Assembly (NCBI GenBank): GCA_035048815.1
Contig: JAUCBN010000017.1
Span: 11,776,936-11,840,935 of the forward strand
Length of the DNA stretch: 64,000 bases
From: Abelmoschus esculentus
Taxonomy: Eukaryota > Streptophyta > Magnoliopsida > Malvales > Malvaceae
Reading direction: 5' to 3'
The notes beneath the pieces are model-generated. The model ran no database searches. It saw only the letters and a program-made list of their open reading frames with translations, and was not told where the DNA came from. Below are positions 22,206-34,371 of the stretch, in pieces (position 1 is the stretch's first letter; every line of letters begins with the position of its first letter). A program made the translations under genes and the position numbers.

Positions 22206-23705
22206 GAAATTTTAAATATATATATATATATGAATCATATACTCGATTACTCGTTTCCTGATTAGTCGGGTATCCAACTTTCGCAAGTACTTAATAGCGG
22301 TTACACGTTTAATTGGACTGGAACACGAGTTAACAATAAATACTCAAAAGAATCGGATAATCGGTTTCTCAGATACCCGAAAACCACTTACAAGTAACAA
22401 CACCCATACTTATCATGAGTTTCTAGGTTTAAATTCTCGTGTTGGGCTATAAAGATTAATGCATAAAAAATCTAAATCTAATGTTAAACCCAAATAACAA
22501 AAAACTCAAATATAAGAAAACATTAAAATTCAAATTGACATTCTTTCTTTTAAATTTGTGATTTAAGTAGTACTTGTTCAAAACATTTGTCAAAAGATAT
22601 CAATATATCTTGACCTAAACAAAAACAACACTTGAAATATGAAATGCATTAACTTGATTAATGAAACTATTAGGTTTTTCATTTGCAGATTACATTACAG
22701 AAGACATCAGAACAGAGGACAACAAGCAAAACCAGAACTAATATGACAGAATTCGATGCCAAATCATACAAAAAGGAAGGAAAAGGAAAAAATGATGTGT
22801 GTTCTTGCTTTCTAAATTCGAAACAACTACCCTACTAGATGCCATCTAAATTATAAAAGCCTATATACTCTATAAATCTTCAAGGCATATTCAGACCATT
22901 TGTAAGCTACTGTGGCCTGTGGGTACTACAAGTGCCTAAGGATCCTATATGAAACACAAGCTGACAATATTCAAATTTGGGTCATTCGAATTGTATTGTA
23001 AGATAAGAGGATGCATTTTAGTGATTTGTCTAGCCATGCGATTTCGACCAGATCAGAATGAAAACAAGAATGAAAAATGCAATAAACTAAATCATAACCT
23101 TATCAGGTGCTCCTCCAGGTGAAGCTCATGTATTCAGAGGAAGAGCTCTTCCAGATAAAGAATGCAGTGTCTTCAATAAAAATTTTAAGTATCCATTTAC
23201 AGATTGCAAATTAACTACAGAGCTTGAAACTCTGCCCCCCACCGATGTAGGGAAGCCTGTCAAACATAGTAAGCAATCAAAAAATCAGAAAAAACAACTG
23301 CAAAACAAGGCGAAAACTGGTTTGGCATACTGAAATGAAGAGCGTTTGAAAGAAATTCTCTCTATTTTGTTCATATTTGATGTCCTAAAAGACTACCATC
23401 AACTTATAAACCAACTAAAACTCTAACCCTATTCCAACCTCTGCACGAACCCGAAACAAGAAACATGAAAGAAATTAAATATCTTCTCATTTCTTCCTTT
23501 ACAACCATCATATTTTCATTATAACTCAATGTGCAAATACCCTACCAAGCTCCAAGATTCCCATAACCATCCCCTGCAAACACTATCACCAAACTATTTA
23601 AACTGTAGGCTTAAGAAAATAAAACAAAGTTAAAGAACACAAAGTTAAAGAAACTTAGAGACAACCTTTTATATATGGGGATCTGTTAAGCATCTCAAAG
23701 CAGAT
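22206..23705. other. Intergenic DNA and probable 3' end of the DUF1639 transcript
   Basis: Near 22230-22412 there are TCGGGTATCC and CGGATAATCGG words ending in AACACCCATA, resembling one end of a hAT element; weak. From about 22690 base composition becomes more balanced. It may hold 3' UTR of the gene to the right (minus strand), possibly with 3' UTR introns, but this cannot be shown from sequence alone. Confidence 0.4.
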
Positions 23706-24567
23706 TTATTTCTGCAAATAAAAAAGTTCAAGAAATTTAAATGGTTGATCTAAGAAAATCCAGATTGTAAACAAGTTGAAATGAAAATTTAGGTGAAGCA
23801 ATAAACCTTGACTGGAGCATCTGCAATACGGTAAGCATCAGCCGTCGTACCAACCAGCCATAACCCAGGGAAAACATTCTGGAAACCCAAAAAGAAGAAA
23901 GAAAAATATTATGGGTTGATCAGAAAACTAATGGAAAATGAAAACCCAGAGAGATTTATCCTTACATCAAGCTGTTTCTGAATGTTCTTAGGCCTTTTCT
24001 TGGGTCTTCTGGCAGGTCTTGATCCCGTCATCACGAAGATATCTTCTTCAATCTCTTCTTTAGATAAAGCTATCCAGAACTTCCTTTTCTCTTTCTTTTC
24101 TGTAACCCCTCCATTCTCAGCAAAACCCCTTAATCTCATCGACTTCGGCGCTGCCGTTTCACTCGTCTTCTCCAACACCGATGTTACTACCGCCGCCGAC
24201 ATCTCCACCACAGCCTTCCGAGGCCTCAAATTCCACGGTCTCTGCAACGCTTCCTCTTCCTCCTCATCTTCTTCTTCAGCTTTGTTTCCTCGCGGATTTA
24301 AAGACTCTTGTTGTTCTTCTTCTTCTTCTTCTCCGCGAAGGCTTTGTTTGATGGGTCTCGGTGGGGGAGGAAAAGATAAGCGGTGAATGCGGGCGGAGCG
24401 TGAACCAACACGCGTCGGACGAAGACGGTCGTGATCAGAGTCGGATTCGGGAAACGGCGTTGGTCGGCGTTACCGTTCGAAGAACTGCCACCGCCATGGG
24501 TCCCCCATTTAAGAAACGGAAGGTTGAAATTGTGTAAAGGCTGTGACTTTACTGGTGCAGTAGCCAT
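23706..24567 (-). CDS. DUF1639 family protein, three exons, apparent frameshift
   Basis: Plant-specific family of unknown function. Exons read 24567-23966, 23878-23807 and 23711-23706, with GTAAGG and GTTTAT donors and TTTCCAG and TTTGCAG acceptors; the last exon is one Lys codon and the stop. The N-terminus MATAPVKSQPLHNF and FLKWG, the RPWNLRPRK block, the core FWIALSKEEIEEDIFVMTGS and RPKKRPKNIQKQLD, and the exon-2 NVFPGLWLVGTTADAYRIAD are all family hallmarks. A poly-Glu tract lies between. The joined exons are 680 nt, one short of a multiple of three: the start frame runs out at 24298 while the conserved body is in the next frame. The switch lies between the start and about 24449 (a GGG run there is a candidate). 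It may be an assembly error or a real lesion. No TATA box was identified. Confidence 0.8.
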
Positions 24568-24969
24568 CGAGAATAGCTAAACGAAAACGAACAAAGCAGA
24601 GAACTACGCATAAAATAAAGAACTTATTAAAGGATAACAAATTGAGAAAGGAAACAGAACGCGGTGGAGAAAGTGGCGGGCGAAGGAAGAGAAGCAGAGG
24701 AGGAGGAGGAAGAAGAAGAAGGAGAAAAAGTATGAAATATGTTTGTTGAAGAAAATAAGCTTTTTATTTATTTTTCGTAGGTCACTTAAACAAGAGATCA
24801 CCCGGGGACCCCCGTTTTGCTGGTATGACGATTTTAGGCTCGGTGTTCCAGTTATTTACATTGTTACAGAAATAGAAACGCGACTCGGTATTGTTATTTT
24901 TCACGATTTGGCTTTAGGGTCAAAATTGGTAACAAATTTATGATAAAAACTCTTTTAATTAGAGATAAA
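24568..24969. other. Upstream region of the DUF1639 gene
   Basis: Purine/pyrimidine-rich stretch (GGAGGAGGAGG and AAGAAGAAG at 24695-24725) typical of a plant 5' UTR or promoter on the minus strand, then ordinary DNA. No second gene is seen. Confidence 0.5.
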
Positions 24970-25425
24970 TACTCCTTTCATCTCATTTAATATGTTCGGT
25001 ATTGATTTTTTTGAGAAATTATATAATATTTTTTTATTATGTTATTTATGATATCAATTAATCAGATTTATTTATTTTATTTTTTTAAGGTGAATATCAC
25101 CTCTTTCTTATATATAATAAATGAATGGGTAGTTATCTGTTAGTTACTTAAAGATGAACAGACCTGATTATATGTACCACGAATGACGTGGTAAATAAGT
25201 TTCATAATATAAACTATCTTTCTTTAATTAAATATTTTAAATTTTAACCCGTTGTGATTTTAAATTTATTGTTGATAAAATATGAAAATATATTTTAGAA
25301 ACCTAAAAACATATATTTTATAAAATTTAATAAATTAAAATATTAAAAATAATTATGATCAAAATTAAAAAAAAAATAACTTTTGAAAAGAAAATATTAA
25401 ACGATTGAGTGAGATAGAGGGAGTA
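24970..25425. mobile_element. Stowaway-like MITE
   Basis: Ends TACTCCTTTCATCTCATTT and, inverted, TGAGTGAGATAGAGGGAGTA match the CTCCCTC-type termini of Stowaway (Tc1/mariner) MITEs with TA target sites. The middle (about 25090-25210) may hold a further insertion. About 400 bp upstream of the DUF1639 start codon. Confidence 0.65.
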
Positions 25426-25733
25426 CTATTTTTTAAAAAATATTAGTATAATTAGAGGATAAAAATCTTGTCTTTTTTTAGTGTTTTAATCAAAATTTAA
25501 AATCCTAAATCCTACCTCTAAAATTTAAAAAAATATATTTTACGTCTAATTTTATAGGTCATAATCATGAACCGTAAACTTAAACTTTAAATCTATTTTT
25601 TTAATATAGGGACACCTAAAAGGATTGAAGAATTATATTCATGATTATATTTTAGTATTTATTCGTGTTTTTCTACCCCTTTGAGAAAGCACACACAAGT
25701 GCTTGAACCTATGTCTCTTAGAATGACCATCAT
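25426..25733. other. AT-rich intergenic DNA
   Basis: Nothing recognisable. Confidence 0.5.
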
Positions 25734-26240
25734 TAGGGTGAGTATTCGATCGAGTCGAGTATTGAGTCAAAAAAATTCGAGTTATTCGAGTTGACGAGTC
25801 ATATTTTACAACTCAAACTTTATTTGAAATTTTTTTGATTCGAGTCTAGTCGAATCGAGTCGAGTTTTCGAGTTCCTATAAATATTTAATTATAATTATT
25901 TATCATGTTATAGTATGATTTGATTTCAATTTAAACGACTTTCTCTAATCATATAAGATATGTATATTTTTTTCATATGTAACAATATTTCTTTATATTT
26001 TTATATATAAATGTATATATCATTAAAAAATTGATAAACTCGTCTCAAACTTAAAAATTAATCCTTTAATTATTAAAAATTTCGAGTTATTTGAATTTTC
26101 ATTTTACAACTCGAACTTTATTTGAAATTTTTCGAGTCAAGTCTATGCAATTTCGAATCGAGACAAAAAGAGTCGAGTATTTTTGCCTCGAATCGAGTTA
26201 TTCAATTTTTTCGAGTCGAGTTGAGTTTTACTCACCCTTA
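25734..26240. mobile_element. Small non-autonomous hAT element, copy F2, with intact 8-bp TSD
   Basis: 507 bp from TAGGGTGAGTATTCG to TTTACTCACCCTTA, flanked by identical ACCATCAT (25726-25733 and 26241-26248). An 8-bp duplication and TA-GGG ends point to hAT. Subterminal zones are packed with CGAGT/ACTCG words, as expected for transposase binding. No coding capacity. Sister copy at 17873-18370. Confidence 0.9.
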
Positions 26241-26248
26241 ACCATCAT

Positions 26249-26829
26249 CATATATAATATCTATATTATCCAAATTCCTTCTTACCCATAAATAAAAGAA
26301 TTTTGAACATTTAAACATACTAGACATACGATTTCTTGTATATTATATCAACAACGATATCAATCGAATATATTAATTGGCGGGTTTGGGGTGGTCAACT
26401 GGGGTTGGGTTGTAAGGGTTGTTGATTCATGTTTAAATTCAAGTATGATCAACGAGTCAAAATGGATTCTATCCATGATCTATTTGAAAGTCATGAATAT
26501 GGATTGATTTAACATTACTTTTGAAAAATACAATAATTTTTTTTTAAAAAAAGTGATTTTAAATTTTTATATTTGAGATTTAAATTTTCAGTATTACTAT
26601 AAAAAAATATTTTAAAAAGATAATGATCATTTTAGATAATAATTATTTTAAGCAAGGAATGAGGTCTCTCGGTGTAGCCCTTTAAGGGATTCTTGAACCT
26701 TCGATCTTGTTGTCTTCGATTCCTCCTTCTCCATTGTCAGATTGATATTAAGAATAATATTTTTGGAGAGGTAACAATTACAGTAGAGTAGAAATGTATC
26801 ACTTAGATTTGTTAACTCAATGTATGAAA
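26249..26829. other. Intergenic DNA
   Basis: No gene. The 26640-26760 part, with AAGGGATTCTTGAACC and several CT-rich words, looks like a retrotransposon LTR fragment but cannot be assigned. Confidence 0.4.
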
Positions 26830-27310
26830 ATATGATGTTTTCAGTACGTAGGTTGACAAGTTGCGTTCGAAAGAGGACATTGTAGAGAACTTTCGAATAT
26901 CGAGCCAGTTTAAGAGTATTGTACTTGATATTCTAATTAGATTTATTGTACTTATAGAACCTTACCACAATATAAGTCTATATCTTATTTTGAATTACTT
27001 TTACCGGTCAAACACTCTTTGAAATTAAAGATCCTATTTTATAAACTTTTATTTATTTATTATTGTCTATGTGGATTTATTAAATATGAGATGTTGTGAT
27101 TTTATAAACACGTGTTTTAAAAGGTAATTTTAATGGATCAGTTTTGGAAGACTCGAATGTAATATTTTAGATCCGGATAGGGATCGAGGTGTTACACTTG
27201 GTTTAGAAGTCGAACCACTATAAATATTTGTACAAATTATTTAATTTTTTTGCTTCCACCATATTCACTCAGAAACCAATTCACCCCTCTTGGTGAATTC
27301 GCTTGATCAT
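26830..27310 (+). mobile_element. Fragments of two LTRs (gypsy-like end joined to Sirevirus-like end)
   Basis: The left fragment ends GATCGAGGTGTTACA at 27196, a gypsy LTR end. Directly after it come ACCACTATAAATATT and CCAATTCACCCCTCTTGG, the same words that close solo LTR S2. So one LTR piece abuts another. No pol sequence remains. Confidence 0.5.
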
Positions 27311-28660
27311 TTGAACCCAATAATTTTTTACCAATATAGATATTGATCATGTTCGGCAATTAGCAAATAGATGATAGTAGAAAATATTAGTTAATTCTTG
27401 ATAGTTTATTATAGTAGCTAATTTGAGTAGTTGATTGTATAAAACTACTTGATAAAATTAACTAATAGTTGATAGTTGTTAATTTTATAAAGTAAAATGA
27501 CATATAAAGATAATGATTATATTTGATATTTGTTTAGATAGTTATAAATATTTTGTATTTATTAATATTAATTAGATTATAAAAAATATTTTCTAATATA
27601 TCATTAATAAACATATTTGAATAATTTATATTATTATTTTTAATATAATTTAATTAATTATTAAATTTAAATACAAATATAAATCTGGAGAATAAAAAGA
27701 AAAAAAAAGTATGTATCACTATGTAAATTCTTGATGGTAAAGAATTAAAATAAAAAAGTTTAAAATTAGGTTATTTGAAAATTTTAATAATTTCTATGAG
27801 TAAAGAGTCATTATACTCCTACATCAAAATTTCTAATTTCAAAAAACTCGTATTAGTATTCTTTTTTAATTAGAAGTTTCACCCCATCTCTTATTCTAAT
27901 CCATTATTCACCGAACGTCCAAATTTAAAAAATTGACTTGTCAGGCCTCTAATATTAACTCAAACTTCTAATTTTGGCTCATATCATTATTTATCAAATA
28001 GGGTCATTAAATTTATGATTTTTATTAATAATTGAATTCATAAATAAATTTTTAGTTAAAAATAGAGAGACAACCTAGGAGATAAATATACAAAGACTTA
28101 CTAGTTTTAAACCCTAGAAAGTAAGACACACCATAAGTGGATAGTTAAAAAAAACTCTTAAATCTTCATACGAAGGCAACTACAATCTTTGGGTCTATGA
28201 CGAACATAAATCTACATAGTGAATTTGGGATCGAGTTCAAAAATGTAAAGTGACAACGACTCCTCCGATTTCTCTCTCATGTCCTCAAACATTCGATTAT
28301 TACTTGGATGACCATGTTAAAAAGGCTCCTTACGCGAGGATAGACTATATCATGGGTTCGGCTTACCACATCAATTATGTTTCCATCCAATTATAACCAC
28401 ACACTTCACTATTAATTGTCTGTAATTAATCTAATTTTCAAAAAAATATTTTTTAAATGACATGGGAAAAATGAATGAAGATTCATCGGTTAGAAAAAAC
28501 GACATAAAAGATAATGATAAAGTGAGTGATTATAATTGGATGAAATCATGACTGATGTAATAAGTCAGACCCATGATATAATTTCTCCTAAGCTAGATAG
28601 ATTGATCAAGATGGGAATGTCTGTCGACCCTTCATGTTTTTTTATAATAAAGCTCGGAAT
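27311..28660. other. AT-rich intergenic DNA
   Basis: No supported gene. 28140-28400 is less AT-rich and may be part of the LINE remnant or of another old element; it could not be assigned. Confidence 0.4.
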
Positions 28661-28970
28661 CATCTATTTATTTAATGTGTTTTTGCGGCTGGGATTTGGG
28701 AGAACATCCTACGTCTATGCAACATTGACAAGCCGATCAAAACTTGGGAAGAGGAATTCCATTGGGTTGTGTGTTGTCTGAAAGAAAAATCCTTGCTTGT
28801 TCTTATACTTCGTTTGGCTGAAATACTTTTATTTATAGTATTTGGGAAGAGAGAAATATAAATACTATCGGGTGCTCTAAAAGCCCCAATGTCATTATAA
28901 ATAACATCAAAGAGGTAGTGAATGTCAAATTATAATTTTATTCTAGACGTATAGACATATCAAATGATAC
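28661..28970 (+). pseudogene. LINE (L1-type) ORF2 C-terminal remnant
   Basis: One frame reads VFAAGIWENILRLCNIDKP, then TWEEEFHWVVCCLKEKSLL and LRLA; after a one-base shift it continues NTFIYSIWEERN and KEVVNVKL. This is the region after the zf-RVT domain at the end of plant LINE ORF2. A stop replaces a residue just before VFAAG. Short and decayed. Confidence 0.7.
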
Positions 28971-29889
28971 CAACATCCATTTATGTACACGATGGAGGAT
29001 AAATTTATAGTGTATAGGCAAAACCTTTGTAATAATTTTTAGCAATTTTCATGGAATACAAAAGTACTTATAAGAAAAACTTTGTATAAATATTGCACTT
29101 AAAGCTTCTTTTAAATATGGTACCTCACAGATTATTTTCAAAAACATTATACTTATTATAGTATATTTGAAGTCCGATTGAAAAGGTTTTGACTTGACTA
29201 ATGTTTGTATTTTTTTATTAAAATAATTGAAGTCGAATCGGAAGAGTTTCAACTTTGAATAATATTTTACGCTAAAATTAGATTATAACTCTATTGTCGA
29301 CTATATTTTTAATTTAAAAATAAGATGCATATTAAAATTAGGATTGTATTTTTACCGACTTTCCTTTTACTATAACGAATGTCGTGAATTTAAAAATAAA
29401 AACAAGATTATCATATATTTTAAAAAAAATTATCCTACGATATACATGCAATTATCAGCAACATAAAATAGGATTAAATGTCTATTTTTAAAAGGAGTAT
29501 AAAATTTGATACATAATTCTGTGGATTTACGTTATAAAATTTAAATTTTAAATTTCTAATTAACTTTAAAAAATTAAACTTTAAATCTAAAATTTTTACT
29601 CTAAAATCTAAACACTAATTATAATTTCTAAATTTATAATTTAAATACTTCGATTTTTAAACTCTAAACTAAAATTATAATCTTTAAAATTAAAATATAC
29701 GATATCTATGTATTATTTTTTCTTTTAAAAGAAAAATGGACAGTCACGTTTCGGTCAACTCCCTGAATCAAAAGCGTGATTATGCACACCAATTTTATAG
29801 GAGATCAACGGCTAAAATCAAATACGTTAAGCCCACAATAAACTCCGCGAAGCAGTAGATCATTAAAGATCCCTTTGCAAATAAATAAA
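28971..29889. other. AT-rich intergenic DNA
   Basis: No gene or assignable element was found. Confidence 0.5.
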
Positions 29890-30385
29890 ATAAGGGTAAA
29901 CGGCAATGGAAGTCATTTATTTATAAGTAGGGTTATATTCGGGTCATTCAATTATTAAAAATAACGTTTAAGTCACTTAATTATATGTAAGGTTACATTT
30001 AAATCACTTAATTAATAAATGTTACATTTAGATCATTCAATTTTAGGTAAGGTTACATTTGGGTCACTTTTCATATTTAAAAAAATTTATCAATTCGCAT
30101 ATTAGATTAGTTAATAATTTCAAATGAAGTACTCTAATATTAACAATGATATATAAGTGATTTGAAAGAAAAAACGACCAAATTGATATTTTTTTAAAAT
30201 ATGAAGGATGACCCAAATGTAACCTTACTTATAATTGAGTGACCTAAATGTAACATTTAATAATTGAGTGATTCAAATATAATATTATTCATAAATGAGT
30301 AACCAAAATATAATTTTTAATAATTAAATAATTCAAATATAACTATATCCATAATTAAGTGATCTTTGTTAGAGTTTACACATAA
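29890..30385. mobile_element. Foldback MITE directly upstream of the MYB gene
   Basis: Left arm GGGTAAAC...TCACTTAATTATATGTAAGGT is inverted in the right arm ACCTTACTTATAATTGAGTGA...GTTTACAC; arms are about 200 bp each and contain repeated GTCACTTAATTA and TAAATGTTACATTT words. The right terminus lies within a few bases of the putative TATA box of the MYB gene. No clear target duplication was read. Confidence 0.7.
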
Positions 30386-30393
30386 TATAAATA
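30386..30393 (+). promoter_or_regulatory. Putative TATA box of the MYB gene
   Basis: TATAAATA, 233 bp before the ATG, followed by a CT-rich stretch (CATCCCTCTCTTCTCTCTCCC, near 30420-30440) that fits a plant transcription start and 5' leader. Inferred from position only. Confidence 0.5.
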
Positions 30394-30625
30394 CAAGGTA
30401 TATGGATATTGTTTTGGGTCATCCCTCTCTTCTCTCTCCCATCCGCCAGAGGGAGAGCCAGAAAAATAAAACAATAAAGATTTGATTTTATGGGGTGGGT
30501 GGGTTCAAAAGCAAAGCCCTAATCCACATGCGGTTCGGATACGGATGCTCAAAGATCCGATTGACATCTATCCCTTCACTTCCCTCTCTGATCTGATCCC
30601 AAACGAACCTACCCGGCAGTGAAGA

Positions 30626-32338
30626 ATGACGCGTCGCTGCTCGCATTGTAGCCACAACGGGCACAACTCTCGGACATGTCCAAACCGAGGGGTTAAACTT
30701 TTCGGAGTCCGGTTGACTGACGGGTTGATTCGGAAGAGCGCCAGTATGGGCAACTTAAGTCAATATTCCGGGTCGAATTCTGGCGCGCATAACGGGAATG
30801 GGTCGGGTTCGCCCGGTGATGGGCTGGATCACGCCGACGGTTATGCTTCCGAGGATTTCGTCCCCGGGTCATCTTCGAGTCGTGACAGGAAAAGAGGTTT
30901 CAATTTTTTTTAAGGATTTGTTCTTCCCTTAATATTATTTGCTTTATTGTTTTAAGTTTTGATTTTTTTTTGTTTCTGGTTATTTAATTTGAACCTGTAG
31001 CTTATAGTTAATAGTTAATTTTCTTTAGGTTACAGTCAGTTGAGTTGTTGAACCAAGAATTTGGTTACTTTTTCATGTGCCTGATGTTTGTCTGCATTGT
31101 TCTTGATTTGGATGATCCTTTAGAAGTTTGAGCATAGAATAATGGTCTTAGTACTCTGTGTGGCAATGGCTACTGGCTACGTGATTCCTTTCTTGTTAAG
31201 TGTTTGTTGATGCAATAGGATAAAGCACCGGAATTGTTGAATCCAACTTATATTTGTTTCACAGGTGTTCCTTGGACAGAAGAGGAGCATAGGATGTTTC
31301 TTCTCGGTCTGCAGAAGCTCGGGAAAGGTGATTGGCGTGGAATCTCTCGCAATTATGTTATATCAAGGACTCCGACTCAAGTAGCTAGCCATGCTCAGAA
31401 ATATTTCATCAGGCAGTCCAATGTTCCTAGGAGAAAAAGACGTTCTAGCCTTTTCGATATTGTGGCGGATGAAGTTAGTACCGTTCCCTCAATAGTCTAT
31501 GATCATGCAAACAAATTCGACACTTTGAACTTCTAATTACATTAACCTTAAGAACTTAACAGTGATACTAGTATGGACATGCTATTGAGATTCCTTTTAT
31601 TTGCTGGGAAGATTTTGCTTCTGTAGAAATACGCCTGCTTTGGTTAATCCGAAGGGGAAGCTGCAGTTTTTCACATTATATTACTGTTTTTTCTGGCTCT
31701 GGGTGTTTGAGTATTTTATTGTACTTCTTTGAGAATAATCGGTTTATACCGTTTTATTTCCCATGCCGATACTAACATCTTTTTCAGTTGATTTGTTTTC
31801 GTGCATGGCATCGGGTGCTATAGTACATTGTTTATCCATCCATTTCCACTGCTTTTCTTGTTGTCTAAGTTACCTTTTTCTTGTTTATTTCTTGCAGTCT
31901 GGTGACACTCCAATGGTATCACAGGATACGTTTCCGGCAAATCATCCAGAGTCTGAAGCACCGAACACCGACCAATTGCCTATTCCTCCTCCATTGGATG
32001 AAGAAGATAAACCAATAGATGGGGAAATTGTTCCTCAAAAGTCGGAGAGCTCGCAACCCTGTTACCCCGTATTATATCCTGCTTACTTCCCACCATTCTT
32101 TCTGTATTCAATTCCATATTGGATGGTGTATAACACAGAACCAACCAAGAACGACACACATGAAGTGGTCAAGCCAACAGCAGTACATTCGAAGAGCCCG
32201 ATCAACGTTGATGAGCTGGTAGGCCTGTCAAAGTTGAGTTTGGGAAAAACAATTGGTGATAATGGCTCATTGTCTCTTTCATTAAAACTGGCTGGTTCAT
32301 CTAGGCAGTCTGCGTTTCATGCCAACCTAGTAATCTAA
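30626..32338 (+). CDS. MYB-related (1R-MYB, SHAQKYF class) transcription repressor, KUA1/MYBH-like
   Basis: Exons 30626-30896, 31265-31473 and 31898-32338 (GT/AG introns AGAG-GTTTCA to TTCACAG, and GAA-GTTAGT to CTTGCAG) give 306 residues. N-terminal zinc knuckle C5-x2-C8-x4-H13-x4-C18; the KLFGVRL repression motif at 24-30; a single MYB repeat from W94 (PWTEEEH) through W114, ending in SHAQKYF at 132-138, then a basic PRRKRR tail. The C-terminus has the conserved PTAVHSKSPINVDEL block, an EAR-like LSLSLKL at 285-291 and SRQSAFH. Family members bind TATCC-type elements in the nucleus; Arabidopsis KUA1/MYBH acts in cell expansion, hypocotyl growth and senescence. Length and exon plan are normal and no lesion is seen, so the gene looks functional. 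Confidence 0.95.
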
Positions 32339-33023
32339 GCATGGATTCAAGTGGGAACTCGATCCAGGCGGTTTAAGATCAAGTTTATCTGAACCTAACA
32401 TGTTAGGTTAGCTCAGGGGTTGTGAACAACACAGGTTTGTAGTTAGTAGAAGACAAATACTTACCTCTGATTTGGATTTAGTTCAATCAATAAGTTTGTT
32501 TTTTTCCTGTTTTCAGTAACATAATCCCATGTTTAGTATTAGGTTGTTAGAGAATATTTAAATATTCTAACAGTGTTTGGCATCATTTTTGAAACCTTGA
32601 TTTCTACCAGCAACAGCAAACTATGCTGTTGAACCGAACCTTACATTGTGAACAGTAGACTTGTCTGATCGAAGTTAAAGAAAATAACAAAAAAGAAATG
32701 AAACTCTCCTAATTTTAGGGGGTGTTTGGGCACACAATGTAATTGCACAAAATCATGCCAATGGTTTCTTTTGGTGAAAACATTTAGTAATTATTATTTT
32801 AGTAATACACAGTTGCCGAAGTTAAAATTTTAACATAATATTAAAATAATATCACTTTTAATTTTTCTCTATATTGTTTTAGTTATCGATTTTTAAAATG
32901 TAATTAATTTTTTTGAAAAATATCTTATATATCTTATTTTATGAGTTTAAATCTCGATATAAAAATATGATAATTTTTTATTTAATAAAACAATCTGCCA
33001 ATATGAAACAAAAGTCTTAAGAG
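32339..33023. other. 3' UTR and downstream DNA of the MYB gene
   Basis: AATAAG at about 32490 may serve as a poly(A) signal. From about 32720 AT-rich intergenic DNA follows, up to the 8-bp duplication of the large hAT element. Confidence 0.5.
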
Positions 33024-33584
33024 CTTAGAACTAGGGATGTAAAAACAGAAACTCGGGTGGGTTTTAGGTCGGGTAAAATCAGATACAGGTCATTTCAGGT
33101 TGATTTGATATTTTGACTCGATTCGGATCGGGTGTGTGTCCATTTCAGGTTAGGTCTATTTAAGGTCGGGTTCAAACGGTTCGGGTCCAAATCAGATAAT
33201 TGACAGGTTCATTTCAGGTCGGGTAGATTTCAGGTCGGATTCATTTTAAATCCGTTTTATTTCATGTCTAATTAATTTGGGCTTTAAATTCATATTAATT
33301 AAAATTATTAAGTTTGAGTTTGGTACAAATAATAAATTAAGTAAATAACCGATAAACTTTAGGCTAGATGGTTGATAATTCATTTCAAATTAATTATTTA
33401 ATATCTAATGTCTTTAACTAGCATGAATCAATTAAAAATAAATATTACGCACTACACTAAACAAAATATCATCAAATAATTCATATCTTAAAAATTGGGT
33501 TAAATTACAAAAAGTAAAAATTAATAAGGAATAAACATTGAACTAAAAAGAATAAAATTTTAAATTAAAAATGATAAACATTAA

Positions 33585-33594
33585 TAAAATAAAA
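33585..33594. other. Empty target of the 694-bp palindromic element
   Basis: TAAAATAAAA in the context CATTAATAAAATAAAATATTA corresponds, reverse complemented, to the single target that is duplicated around the element at 51464-52157 in the sister copy D. Confidence 0.85.
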
Positions 33595-34172
33595 TATTAT
33601 CTTATTAAAAATACTATACTAAATTAAAAAAAAACTAATAGTCAATTTAAAATAAAAATAAAGTTGTAAGGACTGAATTATAAAAATTATAAATTAATAA
33701 TAGTTAAATTCAATGAAAAAAATAATTTTATTGTACTTTGATACATTATAATTTATACCTATAAAATATAATTTAATACTTTTAAAAATAGAAATATAAA
33801 ATTTATACTATATAGAATTTATACTATATATGAGATATATTTTATATATAAAATTTATACAATATATGAAAATATGAAATATATAATATATAAAAATATG
33901 GAATGTATAATATTATATATATAAATATATAATACGTATGTATATGTATATATGTATACAATATATAAGTATACATATAATATATATTGTATGTATACTT
34001 ATATATAAGTATGTATGTATATGTATATATTAATATATATATATACTTATATATATATATATATTAGATGTATACATTAATATATGTATATTTATTCTTT
34101 ATATATATATATACACATATATACTAGATGTATATATCTTATAATATATATTAATATATACAATATATATAA

Positions 34173-34371
34173 TATAATTTAATACATATATAATATACTT
34201 TAACGTATATAATATATACATACTTAAATGTACATTAATATATATATTTAATTTATTTATAAATTAATATATGTATATGTATTTAATTAATGTATGTATA
34301 TTATTAATTCTTTAAGCTCAACACTAATCCCTTAAGCCCAAATCATTAAATTGGTTCTTTAAGACCAATTA
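34173..34371. repeat. ~198-bp direct repeat, left copy (partner 36414-36630)
   Basis: From TATAATTTAATACATATATAAT through TTCTTTAAGCTCAACACTAAT to CTTTAAGACCAATTA. It ends exactly where FB2 starts. The sister hAT copy D has only one such segment (about 50470-50680, inverted). Confidence 0.88.

Noticed and set aside
23982..24386. Ser-rich plus-strand frame of 134 codons
   Set aside because: Antisense of DUF1639 exon 1; the Ser runs mirror the poly-Glu codons of the real gene.
30568..30753. Minus-strand frame over the MYB start
   Set aside because: Antisense shadow of exon 1.
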